Shown: piece by piece, positions 8,205 to 16,789 of the stretch
Numbering within the stretch: the first letter of the stretch is position 1
How the letters are laid out: each line of letters opens with the position of its first letter
Assembly (NCBI RefSeq): GCF_001894985.1
Contig: NZ_BCXG01000010.1
Location: forward strand, 62,001-126,000
DNA: 64,000 nt
Reading direction: 5' to 3'
Source of the DNA: Rhodococcus tukisamuensis NBRC 100609
Lineage (GTDB): Bacteria; Actinomycetota; Actinomycetes; Mycobacteriales; Mycobacteriaceae
Made by a program: the position numbers and the translations under genes
Notes under the pieces: generated by a model
The model's input: only the letters and a program-made list of their open reading frames with translations
The model's database searches: none
Told to the model about the DNA's origin: nothing

Positions 8205-10187
8205 TCAGCGATCACGCTGCGGGCCGTCGAATCCGTCGTACGAGCGACGCTCGGTGCGGCTGCGGAAGCCGCCCGACTGACCGGCGCCGGCACCCGCGCC
8301 GCTGCGGTCGTTGTTGCCGCGGTAGCCGCCTTCGGACCGCTGGGGGCGGTCGTTGTTGCCGCGGTAGCCACCTTCGGTGCGCTGCGGGCGGTCGCCGTAG
8401 GAACGGTTCTCGCTGTTGCCGCGGTAGCCACCTTCGGACCGCTGGGGGCGGTCGTTGTTGCCGCGGTAGCCGCCCTCGGTGCGCTGGGGACGGTCGCCGT
8501 AGGAGCTGTTGCCGCGGTAGCCGCCTTCGGACCGCTGGGGGCGGTCGTTGTTGCCGCGGTAGCCGCCCTCGGTGCGCTGCGGGCGGTCGCCGTAGGAACG
8601 GTTCTCGCTGTTGCCGCGGTAGCCACCTTCGGTGCGCTGCGGGCGGTCGCCGTAGGAACGGTTCTCGCTGTTGCCGCGGTAGCCGCCCTCGGTGCGCTGG
8701 GGACGGTCGCCGTAGGAACGGTTCTCGCTGTTGCCGCGGTAGCCGCCCTCGGACCGCTGCGGGCGGTCGCCGAAGCTGCGCTGCGGGCGATCGCCGCGGT
8801 AGCCGCCGCTGTCGTTGTTGCCGCGGTAGCCGCCGCCGTCACGACGGGGACGGTCACCGAACGAACGCTCACGGCGGTCGTTCTTGAAGGCGGGCTCGCG
8901 CACCGGCTCACCGCTCGGCGCCTTCGCGCCGGTGATGTTGGCCAGTTCCTCCGAACCCGGGGCGACGTTCACGGCGGTCGCGTCGACACCGGCCATGCCG
9001 GTGAGCTTGCGGACCAGGCGACGCTGGTTCGGCAGCACGATCGCGACGACGGTGCCCTTCTCGCCGGCGCGGGCGGTACGCCCGGCGCGGTGCAGGTAGT
9101 CCTTGTGGTCGGCCGGCGGGTCGACGTGCACGACCAGGTCGATGCCGTCGACGTGGATGCCGCGGGCGGCGACGTCGGTGGCGACCAGCACCGGGGTGCG
9201 GCCGGTCTTGAACCGGTCCAGGACCCGGGTGCGCTGGTTCTGGGCCTTGCCGCCGTGCAGCGACTCGGCGGGGATGCCCACCGCGCGCAGGCGGTCGGTG
9301 ATGCCCTCGCAGCCCAGCTTGGTGCGGGCGAACATGATGGTGCGGCCCTCACGGGCGCCGATCTCGGCGAGCACGACGTCCTTCTGGCCGCGCTCGACCA
9401 GCAGCACGTAGTGCTCCATGGTGTCGACGCTGGCCTTGCCGTCCTCGGTGGAGTGCGTGACGTGGTCGGCCAGGAACTGGCGGACCAGCGACTGCACCTC
9501 GCGGTCGAGGGTGGCCGAGAACAGCAGGCGCTGACCGTCGGCGCGGGTCGCGTCGAGGATGGAGCGGACCTCGGGCAGGAAGCCCATGTCGGCCATCTGG
9601 TCGGCCTCGTCGAGGGCGGTGATCTCGACCTCGTCGAGGATGCAGGTGCCCTGCCGCAGGTGGTCGCCGAGGCGGCCTGGGGTGGCGACGAGGATGTCGA
9701 CGCCGCGGCGCAGCTGCTCGACCTGCTTGGTGAACGGCATACCGCCGACGGCGGCGCGCACGTTCACGCCGACCGCGGAGGCGTACGGGTACAGCGAGTC
9801 GACGACCTGGATCGCGAGCTCACGGGTGGGGACCAGGACCAGGGCGCGGGGGCGCTTGGCGGCGGGGCGGTCCTCGTGCTGGGAGAGGCGGGCCAGCATC
9901 GGGAGGCCGAAGGCGAGGGTCTTGCCGGAGCCGGTCTGCGCGCGGCCGAGCACATTTCGGCCGGCGATGGCGTCCGGGACGGCCATGGCCTGAATGGGGG
10001 ACGGCACGGTGATGCCGTTCTTGGCGAGCGCGGTGACGACCGCCGCGGGCAGGCCGATCTCGGCGAAGGTGACGGTGGCGGTCTCGTCGGCGGCAGCCTC
10101 GGGGGCTGCGACGGTGACGGCCTCGTCGGGGGTGGGAACTGCGACCTCATCTTGGGCAGCAGAAGACATTTGGACAGCGTTGGTCAC
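8205..10187 (-). CDS. DEAD-box RNA helicase with Gly-Tyr-Arg repeat tail
   Basis: A 660-aa RNA helicase. After a 40-residue acidic Ala-rich leader, the core shows the Q motif (VPSPIQ, 61-66), Walker A AQTGSGKT (83-90), PTRELA (120-125), TPGR, DEAD (193-196), SAT and HRAGRTARAG. From about residue 436 the protein is a disordered RGG-like tail of repeated units rich in Gly, Arg, Tyr, Asn and Gln, likely an RNA-binding, phase-separating region. It starts at GTG 10187 with GGAGAGG upstream; the next ATG at 10169 has no ribosome binding site. Related to the shorter helicase at 149-1495, and similar to DeaD/RhlE-type enzymes used in cold and ribosome assembly. Confidence 0.93.
   Translation of the reverse strand: MTNAVQMSSAAQDEVAVPTPDEAVTVAAPEAAADETATVTFAEIGLPAAVVTALAKNGITVPSPIQAMAVPDAIAGRNVLGRAQTGSGKTLAFGLPMLARLSQHEDRPAAKRPRALVLVPTRELAIQVVDSLYPYASAVGVNVRAAVGGMPFTKQVEQLRRGVDILVATPGRLGDHLRQGTCILDEVEITALDEADQMADMGFLPEVRSILDATRADGQRLLFSATLDREVQSLVRQFLADHVTHSTEDGKASVDTMEHYVLLVERGQKDVVLAEIGAREGRTIMFARTKLGCEGITDRLRAVGIPAESLHGGKAQNQRTRVLDRFKTGRTPVLVATDVAARGIHVDGIDLVVHVDPPADHKDYLHRAGRTARAGEKGTVVAIVLPNQRRLVRKLTGMAGVDATAVNVAPGSEELANITGAKAPSGEPVREPAFKNDRRERSFGDRPRRDGGGYRGNNDSGGYRGDRPQRSFGDRPQRSEGGYRGNSENRSYGDRPQRTEGGYRGNSENRSYGDRPQRTEGGYRGNSENRSYGDRPQRTEGGYRGNNDRPQRSEGGYRGNSSYGDRPQRTEGGYRGNNDRPQRSEGGYRGNSENRSYGDRPQRTEGGYRGNNDRPQRSEGGYRGNNDRSGAGAGAGQSGGFRSRTERRSYDGFDGPQRDR
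8290..8878 (-). repeat. In-frame tandem repeats coding the helicase tail
   Basis: Eleven copies of GGYRG occur, nine of them in units of the form PQR(S/T)EGGYRGN followed by SENRSYGDR, SSYGDR or NDR. Units are 42, 51 or 60 bp, so length changes stay in frame. Neighbouring DNA copies are almost identical, which indicates recent expansion and contraction. This is coding repeat DNA, not CRISPR. Confidence 0.9.
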
Positions 10188-10450
10188 GCGGATACCTCTC
10201 CGGACATCGGGCGCGTCGCGGAGCGCGAGCTGTCATGCAGCACGCAAAGAGACGAGCCTGGCACGTCATGCCTGCCGAACCTGGCCGATATGGCGGGCTC
10301 GGAGTGAATGGCTAGTGCCTGAAAATTAGCGGATTCGATCGATTGTCGAATCGGGCCACGTGTGCGGCCGCTGTCCACTGTACGGCAGAAAAGGAAAAAC
10401 TACACGTCAGAGGTGTTGTGACGTGGACTACTGCCGGCCGAAGACGGCAT
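10188..10450 (-). promoter_or_regulatory. Helicase leader region with hairpin
   Basis: The 263-bp stretch upstream of the repeat-tailed helicase holds no gene. It contains an inverted repeat, GATTCGA (10332-10338) and TCGAATC (10346-10352), separated by 7 bases. This could be an operator, or a stem in a long 5' leader, as cold-inducible helicase mRNAs often have. I cannot place the promoter. Confidence 0.35.
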
Positions 10451-11395
10451 TCACACGTCGAAAAGTCGGCTCAGTTCGGTAAGCCAGGGTGCTGCCACCG
10501 CGACGGTCGGCACCACGAGGATGGCCACGGAGGCGAGGTACGCGGCGATCGCGATCGAGGTGGCCGACTCGGTGTCGGACAGTCGTTGGATGCGGGTGAG
10601 GGTGTGCGGGCCGCCGGCGGCCATCGCGCCCACCGGGGTGCTGGACCCGGCGCACGCGACCAGGGCGCGGGCCAGGGGAGTGGGGCCGGTGACCCGGACC
10701 GCCGAGTCGTCGGCGAGCATCTCCACCAGCAGTTGCACGCAGCCGAGCGCGGACTTGCTGCGCACCACGAGCGGGAAGGCCGTGTTGACCGCGGTGAAGG
10801 CCTCGAGGACCAGGTCGTGCCGCGCCCGCAGGTGCGAGCGCTCGTGCATCAGGATCGCCTTGACCTCGTCGCGGCTCAGGTTCGCCAGGGTGCCTTCGCT
10901 GAGCACCACCCGCTGCCGAAGCCCGGGCAGGCAGTAGGCGATCGGCTCGGCCGACTCGATCACCCGCAGGTTTGAGGTGCGGCTGCGCTCGGGGTCGCGT
11001 CGGTCCAGCAGGTCCACCAGCATCCGGTGCCGCGCGCGCCGGCGTCGGGTGCGGACCGCCACCGAGGCGATCGAGAAGATCAGCCGGGCGCCGATGAACA
11101 GGGTGATCGCGAAGACCACCACGTACAGCAGCCACAACGGCATGCCGAGCGCGTCGATCTCCTCCAGCGGTGCGGTGGTCGGGCGGCCGTCCGGTCCGGG
11201 GACCAGCAGCCGCGAGGCGATCGCCAGGCCGGAACTGAAGGCCGACAGCACGGCGGCCAGCGCGATCGCCTGCCAGAGCACGAGGGCGGCGCGGGGCGCC
11301 CGGTACGGCCAGGCGGCACGGGCGAGGACGGCGGGTACCGGACCGGCGAGGAGCAGGGCCGTCAGGGCAAACGCCAGCGCGGTGGTGGGGTTCAT
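10451..11395 (-). CDS. M56-family (BlaR1-like) membrane metallopeptidase
   Basis: A 314-aa integral membrane zinc protease. Hydrophobic helices lie near residues 8-25, 37-60, 86-112 and 285-303, and the zinc motif HERSH is at 184-188, followed by a downstream EMLADDSAV segment that supplies the third ligand region. There is no extracellular penicillin-binding domain, so it is the minimal M56 type. Together with the BlaI-type repressor 27 bp upstream it should form a signal pair in which the protease inactivates the repressor. The signal is unknown. Confidence 0.88.
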   Translation of the reverse strand: MNPTTALAFALTALLLAGPVPAVLARAAWPYRAPRAALVLWQAIALAAVLSAFSSGLAIASRLLVPGPDGRPTTAPLEEIDALGMPLWLLYVVVFAITLFIGARLIFSIASVAVRTRRRRARHRMLVDLLDRRDPERSRTSNLRVIESAEPIAYCLPGLRQRVVLSEGTLANLSRDEVKAILMHERSHLRARHDLVLEAFTAVNTAFPLVVRSKSALGCVQLLVEMLADDSAVRVTGPTPLARALVACAGSSTPVGAMAAGGPHTLTRIQRLSDTESATSIAIAAYLASVAILVVPTVAVAAPWLTELSRLFDV

Positions 11396-11422
11396 GACCT
11401 ACCCATCATCGGACATGCGCGG

Positions 11423-11845
11423 TCAGCTGGCGCGGTCGGTCCCCGTTGGCACGCTCCTGAGTCCGCGCTTGGCGGCGTCCGAGGCCTCGAGTGCGGCGAG
11501 GGCCTGGCGCAGTGCCGCGGCCTCGTCGGCGTTGACCTGCCCGACGAAGTGCACCAGTGCGGCGGCGCGGCCCTGGGACTCGTCGGCCTGCTTGAGGGCG
11601 TCGACCATCAGGCTCGCGACCAGTTCGTCGCGGCCGTGCACGGGTGCGTACCGGTGGGCGCGGTCGTCGCGCTGCTGGGTCACCAGATGCTTCTTCGCGA
11701 GACGCTGCAGGACCGTCATCACCGTCGTGTACGCGAGTTCCCGCCGGGCGGCCAGGGCTTCGTGCACCTGCCGCACGGTCTGGGGTTCGGTACTGGACCA
11801 CAGGTGGTCCATCACTGCTCGTTCGAGTTCACCAAGGCCTGCCAT
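11423..11845 (-). CDS. BlaI/MecI-type transcriptional repressor
   Basis: A 140-aa winged-helix repressor (helices in residues 1-75, with RELAYTTVMTVLQRLAKKHL as the recognition region) and a C-terminal dimerisation helix. Family members bind dyad operators and are cleaved or released through an M56 partner. The M56 gene follows 27 bp downstream in the same operon, and a perfect 7-7 dyad lies 35 bp upstream of the start, so it probably regulates itself and perhaps the divergent esterase operon. Confidence 0.9.
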   Translation of the reverse strand: MAGLGELERAVMDHLWSSTEPQTVRQVHEALAARRELAYTTVMTVLQRLAKKHLVTQQRDDRAHRYAPVHGRDELVASLMVDALKQADESQGRAAALVHFVGQVNADEAAALRQALAALEASDAAKRGLRSVPTGTDRAS

Positions 11846-11879
11846 GGGACCAGTCTACGGACCGTCCGACGCAAATGCG

Positions 11880-11896
11880 TACTACTCGCAGTAGTA
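11880..11896. promoter_or_regulatory. Probable BlaI operator
   Basis: TACTACTcgcAGTAGTA is a perfect inverted repeat of 7-bp arms with a 3-base centre. It lies between the BlaI-type repressor gene and the divergent esterase gene. TACTAC/GTAGTA arms fit the dyads bound by BlaI-family repressors of mycolata. Confidence 0.75.
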
Positions 11897-11981
11897 ACGA
11901 TTGCGGTGTAAAGGTGTTGAGGGCGCGGCACGTGTCGGCGCCGCATATCGTGCAGGTCACACCCGCCGAAGGGGGAAGATC

Positions 11982-13292
11982 GTGGACTGGCTGTGGCGCA
12001 CGTCACTGATCTCCGGTCCGGTCCCGTGGATTCTCGCCGCGCTCGGCGTGGTCGGCGGTCTGTGGCTGCTGTTCGCGCCGACCGCCGACACACGGCGCTA
12101 CCGCAGGCTCGCGGTCCCGATCACGGCCACCGTCGCCCTGGCGCTGACCCTGGTGGGCTGGGTGGTCGTGGAGCGGTGGTGGCGGCCGTTCCCGGACCCG
12201 ATCGCGACCGAGATCTACGTCTGGATCGGGTTCGGGGCGTGGGCGCTGCTGCTGGCGGGGGTGCGAGTGGCCACGGACCGGCGGCTGCGGCGCTCGGCGG
12301 TCGCCGTCCTGGCCGCCGTCGCGGTGGTCGCGGTGTCCGCGGCCCAGGTGAACCTCGTCTTCGACGCCTACCCCACCGTGCGGGACGCGCTGGGCCTGCC
12401 CGACCCGAACCGGATCGCCCTCGCCGACGTGCCGCCGCCGACCCCCGACCCGGTGACCGGGACCCCGCTCGCATCGGTGTGGCAGCCGCCCGCGGACCTG
12501 CCGTCCAGCGGCCGCGTCGTCACGGCGCCGATCCCGGGCACCGTCTCGGGTTTCGGGGCCCGGGACGCCGTCGTCTACCTGCCGCCCGCCTACTTCACCG
12601 ACCCTCGGCCCGTGCTGCCGGTGCTGGTCCTGCTCGCCGGGCAGCCCGGCTCACCCCAGGACTGGCTGGCCGGCGGCAAGCTGGTGCAGACGATGAACAC
12701 CTTCGCGGCCGCACACGGCGGCCTCGCCCCGGTTGTGGTGGTCGCCGACGCCACCGGATCGCAGTTCGGCAATCCGCTGTGCATGGACTCGAGCCTCGGC
12801 AACGTCGCGACCTACCTGGCCCAGGACGTGCCCGACTGGGTGACCTCGCACCTGCAGGTGAACGCGGATCCGCGCGCCTGGGCGATCGGCGGCCTGTCCT
12901 ACGGCGGCACCTGCGCGCTGCAGATGGCGACCAACCACCCGCAGCGCTACCCGACGTTCCTCGACCTGTCCGGGCAGGAGGAACCCACACTCGGCGACCG
13001 CAACCGCACCCTTGCCGCCGCGTTCGGCGGCGACGCGGCGAAGTTCGCCGCGGTGAACCCGCTGGACCTGCTGGCCGCCCACCCGTACCCCGACTCCGCG
13101 GGCGTGTTCGTGGTCGGCGGCGACGACCGGGACTTCAAGCCCGGGCAGCGGAAGGTCTACGAGGCGGCACGGAAGGCAGGCATGGACGTGCGATATGTCG
13201 AGGTGCCCGGAGGGCACAGCTTTGCCGTCTGGTCGGCCGGGCTCGAGGGTCAGCTCGGCTGGCTCGCACAGCGGCTGGGTCTGACCTCGTGA
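11982..13292 (+). CDS. Membrane-anchored alpha/beta esterase (antigen 85/esterase D-like)
   Basis: A 436-aa protein with four N-terminal membrane helices (about 8-30, 42-65, 75-95, 105-125) and an outside alpha/beta hydrolase domain from about residue 190. The nucleophile elbow GGLSYGG places Ser306, an acid is likely in VVGGDDRDF, and the catalytic His lies in PGGHSFAVW. The fold resembles antigen 85 mycolyltransferases and esterase D. GTG 11982 follows GGGGGAAG. Its stop overlaps the GTG of the DUF2156 gene (GTGA), so the two are one operon with a joint role in the cell envelope. Confidence 0.8.
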   Translation: MDWLWRTSLISGPVPWILAALGVVGGLWLLFAPTADTRRYRRLAVPITATVALALTLVGWVVVERWWRPFPDPIATEIYVWIGFGAWALLLAGVRVATDRRLRRSAVAVLAAVAVVAVSAAQVNLVFDAYPTVRDALGLPDPNRIALADVPPPTPDPVTGTPLASVWQPPADLPSSGRVVTAPIPGTVSGFGARDAVVYLPPAYFTDPRPVLPVLVLLAGQPGSPQDWLAGGKLVQTMNTFAAAHGGLAPVVVVADATGSQFGNPLCMDSSLGNVATYLAQDVPDWVTSHLQVNADPRAWAIGGLSYGGTCALQMATNHPQRYPTFLDLSGQEEPTLGDRNRTLAAAFGGDAAKFAAVNPLDLLAAHPYPDSAGVFVVGGDDRDFKPGQRKVYEAARKAGMDVRYVEVPGGHSFAVWSAGLEGQLGWLAQRLGLTS

Positions 13293-15895
13293 GCGGACTC
13301 GACCGCGCGAGCGTCGCGGCGTCCGCCCCCGGCCGACAGGCCCGGCGGCTGGCGGAGCTGGCCCGGTCCGGGGCGTCCGGTGCACCGGTCAGCCTCGGGC
13401 TGCTGGCCGGCATCTGGGTCCTGGGGCTGGTCACGTCCAGCGTCGTGTCGGGGCCGTCGCAGCTCGTCGACCGGCACTTCGCCGCGGGAGTGGTCGCGCT
13501 GCAGGAGGGCCGGCTGTGGGTGACGCTGACCTCAGGCCTGTGGGCCGACGGCGTCGTCGGCTACCTGGCGACGACGGTGCTCGTGGTGCTGGTGGCCGCG
13601 CCGCTCGAGCACCGGATCGGCTCGCGGCGGTTCGCCGTCGCGGCCCTCTCCACCCAGGTGCTGGGCACGGCGGTCGCCCTCGGTGTGGCGGTGCTGGTGC
13701 GGCAGGTCGACTGGGACTGGGGGCTGCGCCTGCACATCGGCGTCGCGGTCGGCCCGAGCACCTGGGTGGTCGGCGTCGTGCTGGTGGCCAGTTCGGCGAT
13801 GAGCACGCTCTGGCGTCGTCGTATCCGGGTGGGGTTGTTCGCGCTGCTGCTCACCCTCGCACTGTTCAGCGGGCACCTGCACGACCTGGTCCTGCTGGCG
13901 TCCGCGACGGTCGGGCTGCTGCTCGGCCCGGCGATCGTCGGCCGGTCCGCGCGCGGCGACCGACTGGCCGGCACCCGGCGCGAGGGCCGGGTGCTCGTCG
14001 CGCTGGTGGTCGCGGCCGCGGCGATCGGCCCGGCGCTGGCCGCGCTGTCGCCGCACGCGGTGGGGCCGTTGGCGGTGCTGCGCGAGCTCTTCCGGGGTGC
14101 GGACTGGTCGCCGGTGGAGGTCCGGGAACTGTGTGCGCAGTCGCGCGCCGCCGAGGACTGCCGACGGGGACTGCTCGCGCTGCGGCTCGGGGGCATCGGC
14201 CCGACGGTGCTGAGCCTGATGCCGACGCTGTTCGTGCTGGTGCTCGCGGACGGCCTGCGCCGCGGTCGGCGCTTCGCGTGGGGGGCGTCGGTGTTCGGTC
14301 AGGTCGCGCTGCTGGCGCTCTCGCTGGCCAACTTCGCGGTCCGCTTCCTCGGCCAGGACGGGACCCGGTCGCTGTACTACGGCCCGCACACGCCGAACCT
14401 GTACCGGACGCTGGCGCCGTTCCTTACCCCGTTGGCCGTGCTGGTGGTGCTGCTGGCCACCAAGCGCTTCTTCGACGTGTCCGCGCCGGCGGGCACCTAC
14501 CGGCGCTGCGTGCGGCTGGTGCTGGCGACGGCCGTCGGGCTGGCCGCGGTGTACGTCGGTGTCGGGTACCTGGTGCGTGACGGGTTCGACCACGAACCGA
14601 CCGCGGCGTCGCTGCTCGCCGACTTTCCGCAGCGGCTGGTCCCGCCGGTGTACCTGCAGTGGCTCGACCCGGAGTTCCTGCCGGACAGCCGCGCCACGAC
14701 CCTGCTCTTCGAGTGGACCGGGGTGGTGTTCTGGGTGGTGCTGTGCGTGGTGGTGCTGGCGACCTTCCTCGCCCCGGCCTACGGCGCCGCGACCGACGAC
14801 ACCGAGCGGGCGCGGCGGTTGCTGCGGGCGAGCGGGGGCAGCGCGCTGTCCTGGATGACCACCTGGCGGGGCAACCGGTACTGGTTCAGCCCCGACGGTG
14901 CCGGTTACGTCGCCTACCGGGTGATCGGCGGCGTCGCGCTGACCACCGGCGACCCCGTCGGACCCCGGGAGAGGTTGCCCGCCTACGTCACCGATTTCGC
15001 GGAGTTCGCCGCCGCCCAGGGTTGGACGCCGTGCTTCTACTCGGTGACCGGGGAACTGCGCGCGGTCACCGACTCGATGGGGTGGGGCGGGTTCCAGGTC
15101 GCGGAGGAGACGGTGCTGCGCCTGAACGGCCTGGCCTTCACCGGCAAGCGGTTCCAGGACGTGCGCACCGCGCTCAACCGGGCGAAGAAGTCTGGCGTGC
15201 ACGCGGAGTGGATCGAGTACCCGCACGCGCCGCTCGCGCTCACCGACCAGGTCAACGCGATCTCGGAGGAGTGGGTGGCGGACAAGGGCATGCCCGAGAT
15301 GGGCTTCACCCTCGGCGGCGTCGAGCAGATCGACGACCCGCAGGTGCGCTGCCTGATCGCGGTCGACGCGGACCGCACCGTGCACGGCGTCACCTCGTGG
15401 ATGCCGGTGTACCGCGACGGGAGGGTGGTCGGCTGGACGCTGGACTTCATGCGCAGGCGCGCCGAGGGCTTCCGGCCGGCGATGGAGTTCCTGATCGCCT
15501 CTGCGGCACTGCTCTTGGCGGAGGAGGGCGCGGAGTTCGTCAGCCTGTCGGGGGCGCCGCTGGCGAAGGTCGACGCCCCCGACACCGACGACGTCGACGA
15601 GACCGGCGGCGCCGACGAGGCCGCCGAGGAGGAACGACGCGAGCGCGGGGCGCTCGGCGCGGTGATGGACCGGGTCCTCGACGTGCTCGGCCGGACCCTG
15701 GAACCGGTGTACGGGTTCCGGTCCCTGCTGGCCTTCAAGTCGAAGTTCCAGCCCGAGTACGTGCCGATGTACATGACCTTCCCCGACCCGGCGGCGCTGC
15801 CGAGCATCGGCAATGCGATCGGCCGGGCGTACCTGCCGGACGTCTCGTTGGGTCAGGGTATCCGGTTGGCGCGCACCATGATCGGCCGCGGGTAG
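13289..15895 (+). CDS. Membrane protein with C-terminal DUF2156 (MprF/LysX-like) domain
   Basis: An 868-aa protein. The N-terminal half has about ten hydrophobic segments, the first part looking rhomboid/flippase-like. From about residue 515 a soluble GNAT-like DUF2156 domain follows (SWMTTWRGNRYWF, ALTTGDPVGP, FYSVTGEL, GFRSLLAFKSKFQPEYVPMY). This architecture is that of phosphatidylglycerol lysyltransferases, which use aminoacyl-tRNA to modify lipids and confer resistance to cationic peptides; unlike LysX there is no lysyl-tRNA synthetase domain. An acidic insert of about 20 residues (DDVDETGGADEAAEEE) interrupts the domain. It overlaps the esterase gene by four bases. Confidence 0.82.
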   Translation: MSGLDRASVAASAPGRQARRLAELARSGASGAPVSLGLLAGIWVLGLVTSSVVSGPSQLVDRHFAAGVVALQEGRLWVTLTSGLWADGVVGYLATTVLVVLVAAPLEHRIGSRRFAVAALSTQVLGTAVALGVAVLVRQVDWDWGLRLHIGVAVGPSTWVVGVVLVASSAMSTLWRRRIRVGLFALLLTLALFSGHLHDLVLLASATVGLLLGPAIVGRSARGDRLAGTRREGRVLVALVVAAAAIGPALAALSPHAVGPLAVLRELFRGADWSPVEVRELCAQSRAAEDCRRGLLALRLGGIGPTVLSLMPTLFVLVLADGLRRGRRFAWGASVFGQVALLALSLANFAVRFLGQDGTRSLYYGPHTPNLYRTLAPFLTPLAVLVVLLATKRFFDVSAPAGTYRRCVRLVLATAVGLAAVYVGVGYLVRDGFDHEPTAASLLADFPQRLVPPVYLQWLDPEFLPDSRATTLLFEWTGVVFWVVLCVVVLATFLAPAYGAATDDTERARRLLRASGGSALSWMTTWRGNRYWFSPDGAGYVAYRVIGGVALTTGDPVGPRERLPAYVTDFAEFAAAQGWTPCFYSVTGELRAVTDSMGWGGFQVAEETVLRLNGLAFTGKRFQDVRTALNRAKKSGVHAEWIEYPHAPLALTDQVNAISEEWVADKGMPEMGFTLGGVEQIDDPQVRCLIAVDADRTVHGVTSWMPVYRDGRVVGWTLDFMRRRAEGFRPAMEFLIASAALLLAEEGAEFVSLSGAPLAKVDAPDTDDVDETGGADEAAEEERRERGALGAVMDRVLDVLGRTLEPVYGFRSLLAFKSKFQPEYVPMYMTFPDPAALPSIGNAIGRAYLPDVSLGQGIRLARTMIGRG

Positions 15896-15922
15896 GACCG
15901 AACCGTCAGACCGCAGGTGACC

Positions 15923-16789
15923 TCAGGCAGACGCGGCCGCCGCCGCCGCGGTCGCCGCGGACCCGCCGACGGCGCCGTACACGTGCCGGGTCCCGATCGG
16001 CACGATCAGCGGCCGGTCCGCGACCGGGTCCTCGATCACCCGGGCCTCCAGGCCGAACACCTCGAGCAGCAGTTCCGGGGAGATCACCTCGCTCGGGGTA
16101 CCCGCGGCGACGACCGCGCCCTCCGACATGACGATCAGCCGGTCGCTGTAGCGGGCCGCGAGGTTCAGGTCGTGCAGCACCATCACCACCGTCCGGCCCA
16201 TCTCCTCGTGCAGCCGGTCCACCAGGTCCAGCACCTCGATGGAATGCGCCAGGTCCAGGTAGGTGGTCGGCTCGTCGAGCAGCAGGATGTCGGTGCCCTG
16301 CGCCAGCGACATGGAGATCCAGGCGCGCTGCCGCTGGCCGCCGGAGAGCTGGTCCACCGGCCGGTCCGCGAGCTCGGAGACGCCGGTCAGTGCCAACGCC
16401 CGCGCCACCTCGCCCTCGTCGTCGGAGGACCACTGTCGCAGCCACGACTGGTGCGGGTGCCGTCCGCGGGCCACCAGGTCGGCAACCGTCAGGCCCTCGG
16501 GGGCGACCGGGGCCTGCGGCAGCATGCCGAGGGTGCGGGCCACGTCCTTGGTCTTGAGACTCGAGATCGCCTTGCCGTCGAGCAGCACCTGCCCGGACTT
16601 GGGCTTGAGCAGCCGCCCCAGCGTGCGCAGCAGCGTCGACTTGCCGCAGCCGTTGGGCCCGATAACCGTGGTGACCACGCCGGTCGGGATCTCCAGGTCG
16701 AGTCCGTCGACGATGATCCGGTCGCCGTAGCCGACGGTCAGGTTCTCGGCGGCCAGGCGGGTGGGAGCCTGGGCGGCGGGCTCGGTCAT
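15923..16789 (-). CDS. Iron-siderophore ABC transporter ATP-binding protein (FecE type)
   Basis: A 288-aa ATPase that powers ferric-siderophore import. Walker A GPNGCGKST lies near residue 43, the signature LSGGQRQRAW near 148, Walker B ILLLDEPTTYLD near 168 and the H-loop VLHDLN near 202; LDEPTTYLDL is typical of the FecE/FepC group. The C-terminal tail is poly-Ala. Its ATG overlaps the stop of the upstream permease gene (ATGA). It is the last gene of a three-gene transporter operon; no substrate-binding protein is in the operon. Confidence 0.93.
   Translation of the reverse strand: MTEPAAQAPTRLAAENLTVGYGDRIIVDGLDLEIPTGVVTTVIGPNGCGKSTLLRTLGRLLKPKSGQVLLDGKAISSLKTKDVARTLGMLPQAPVAPEGLTVADLVARGRHPHQSWLRQWSSDDEGEVARALALTGVSELADRPVDQLSGGQRQRAWISMSLAQGTDILLLDEPTTYLDLAHSIEVLDLVDRLHEEMGRTVVMVLHDLNLAARYSDRLIVMSEGAVVAAGTPSEVISPELLLEVFGLEARVIEDPVADRPLIVPIGTRHVYGAVGGSAATAAAAAASA

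Noticed and set aside
8290-8878. Regular repeats resembling a CRISPR array
   Set aside because: The units are contiguous, in frame and translate to a consistent Gly-Tyr-Arg peptide repeat in a helicase; there are no unique spacers and no cas genes.
12120-15900. Long + and - frames overlapping the esterase and DUF2156 genes
   Set aside because: They are frame shadows. Only the chosen frame shows membrane helices, catalytic motifs and the GTGA overlap.
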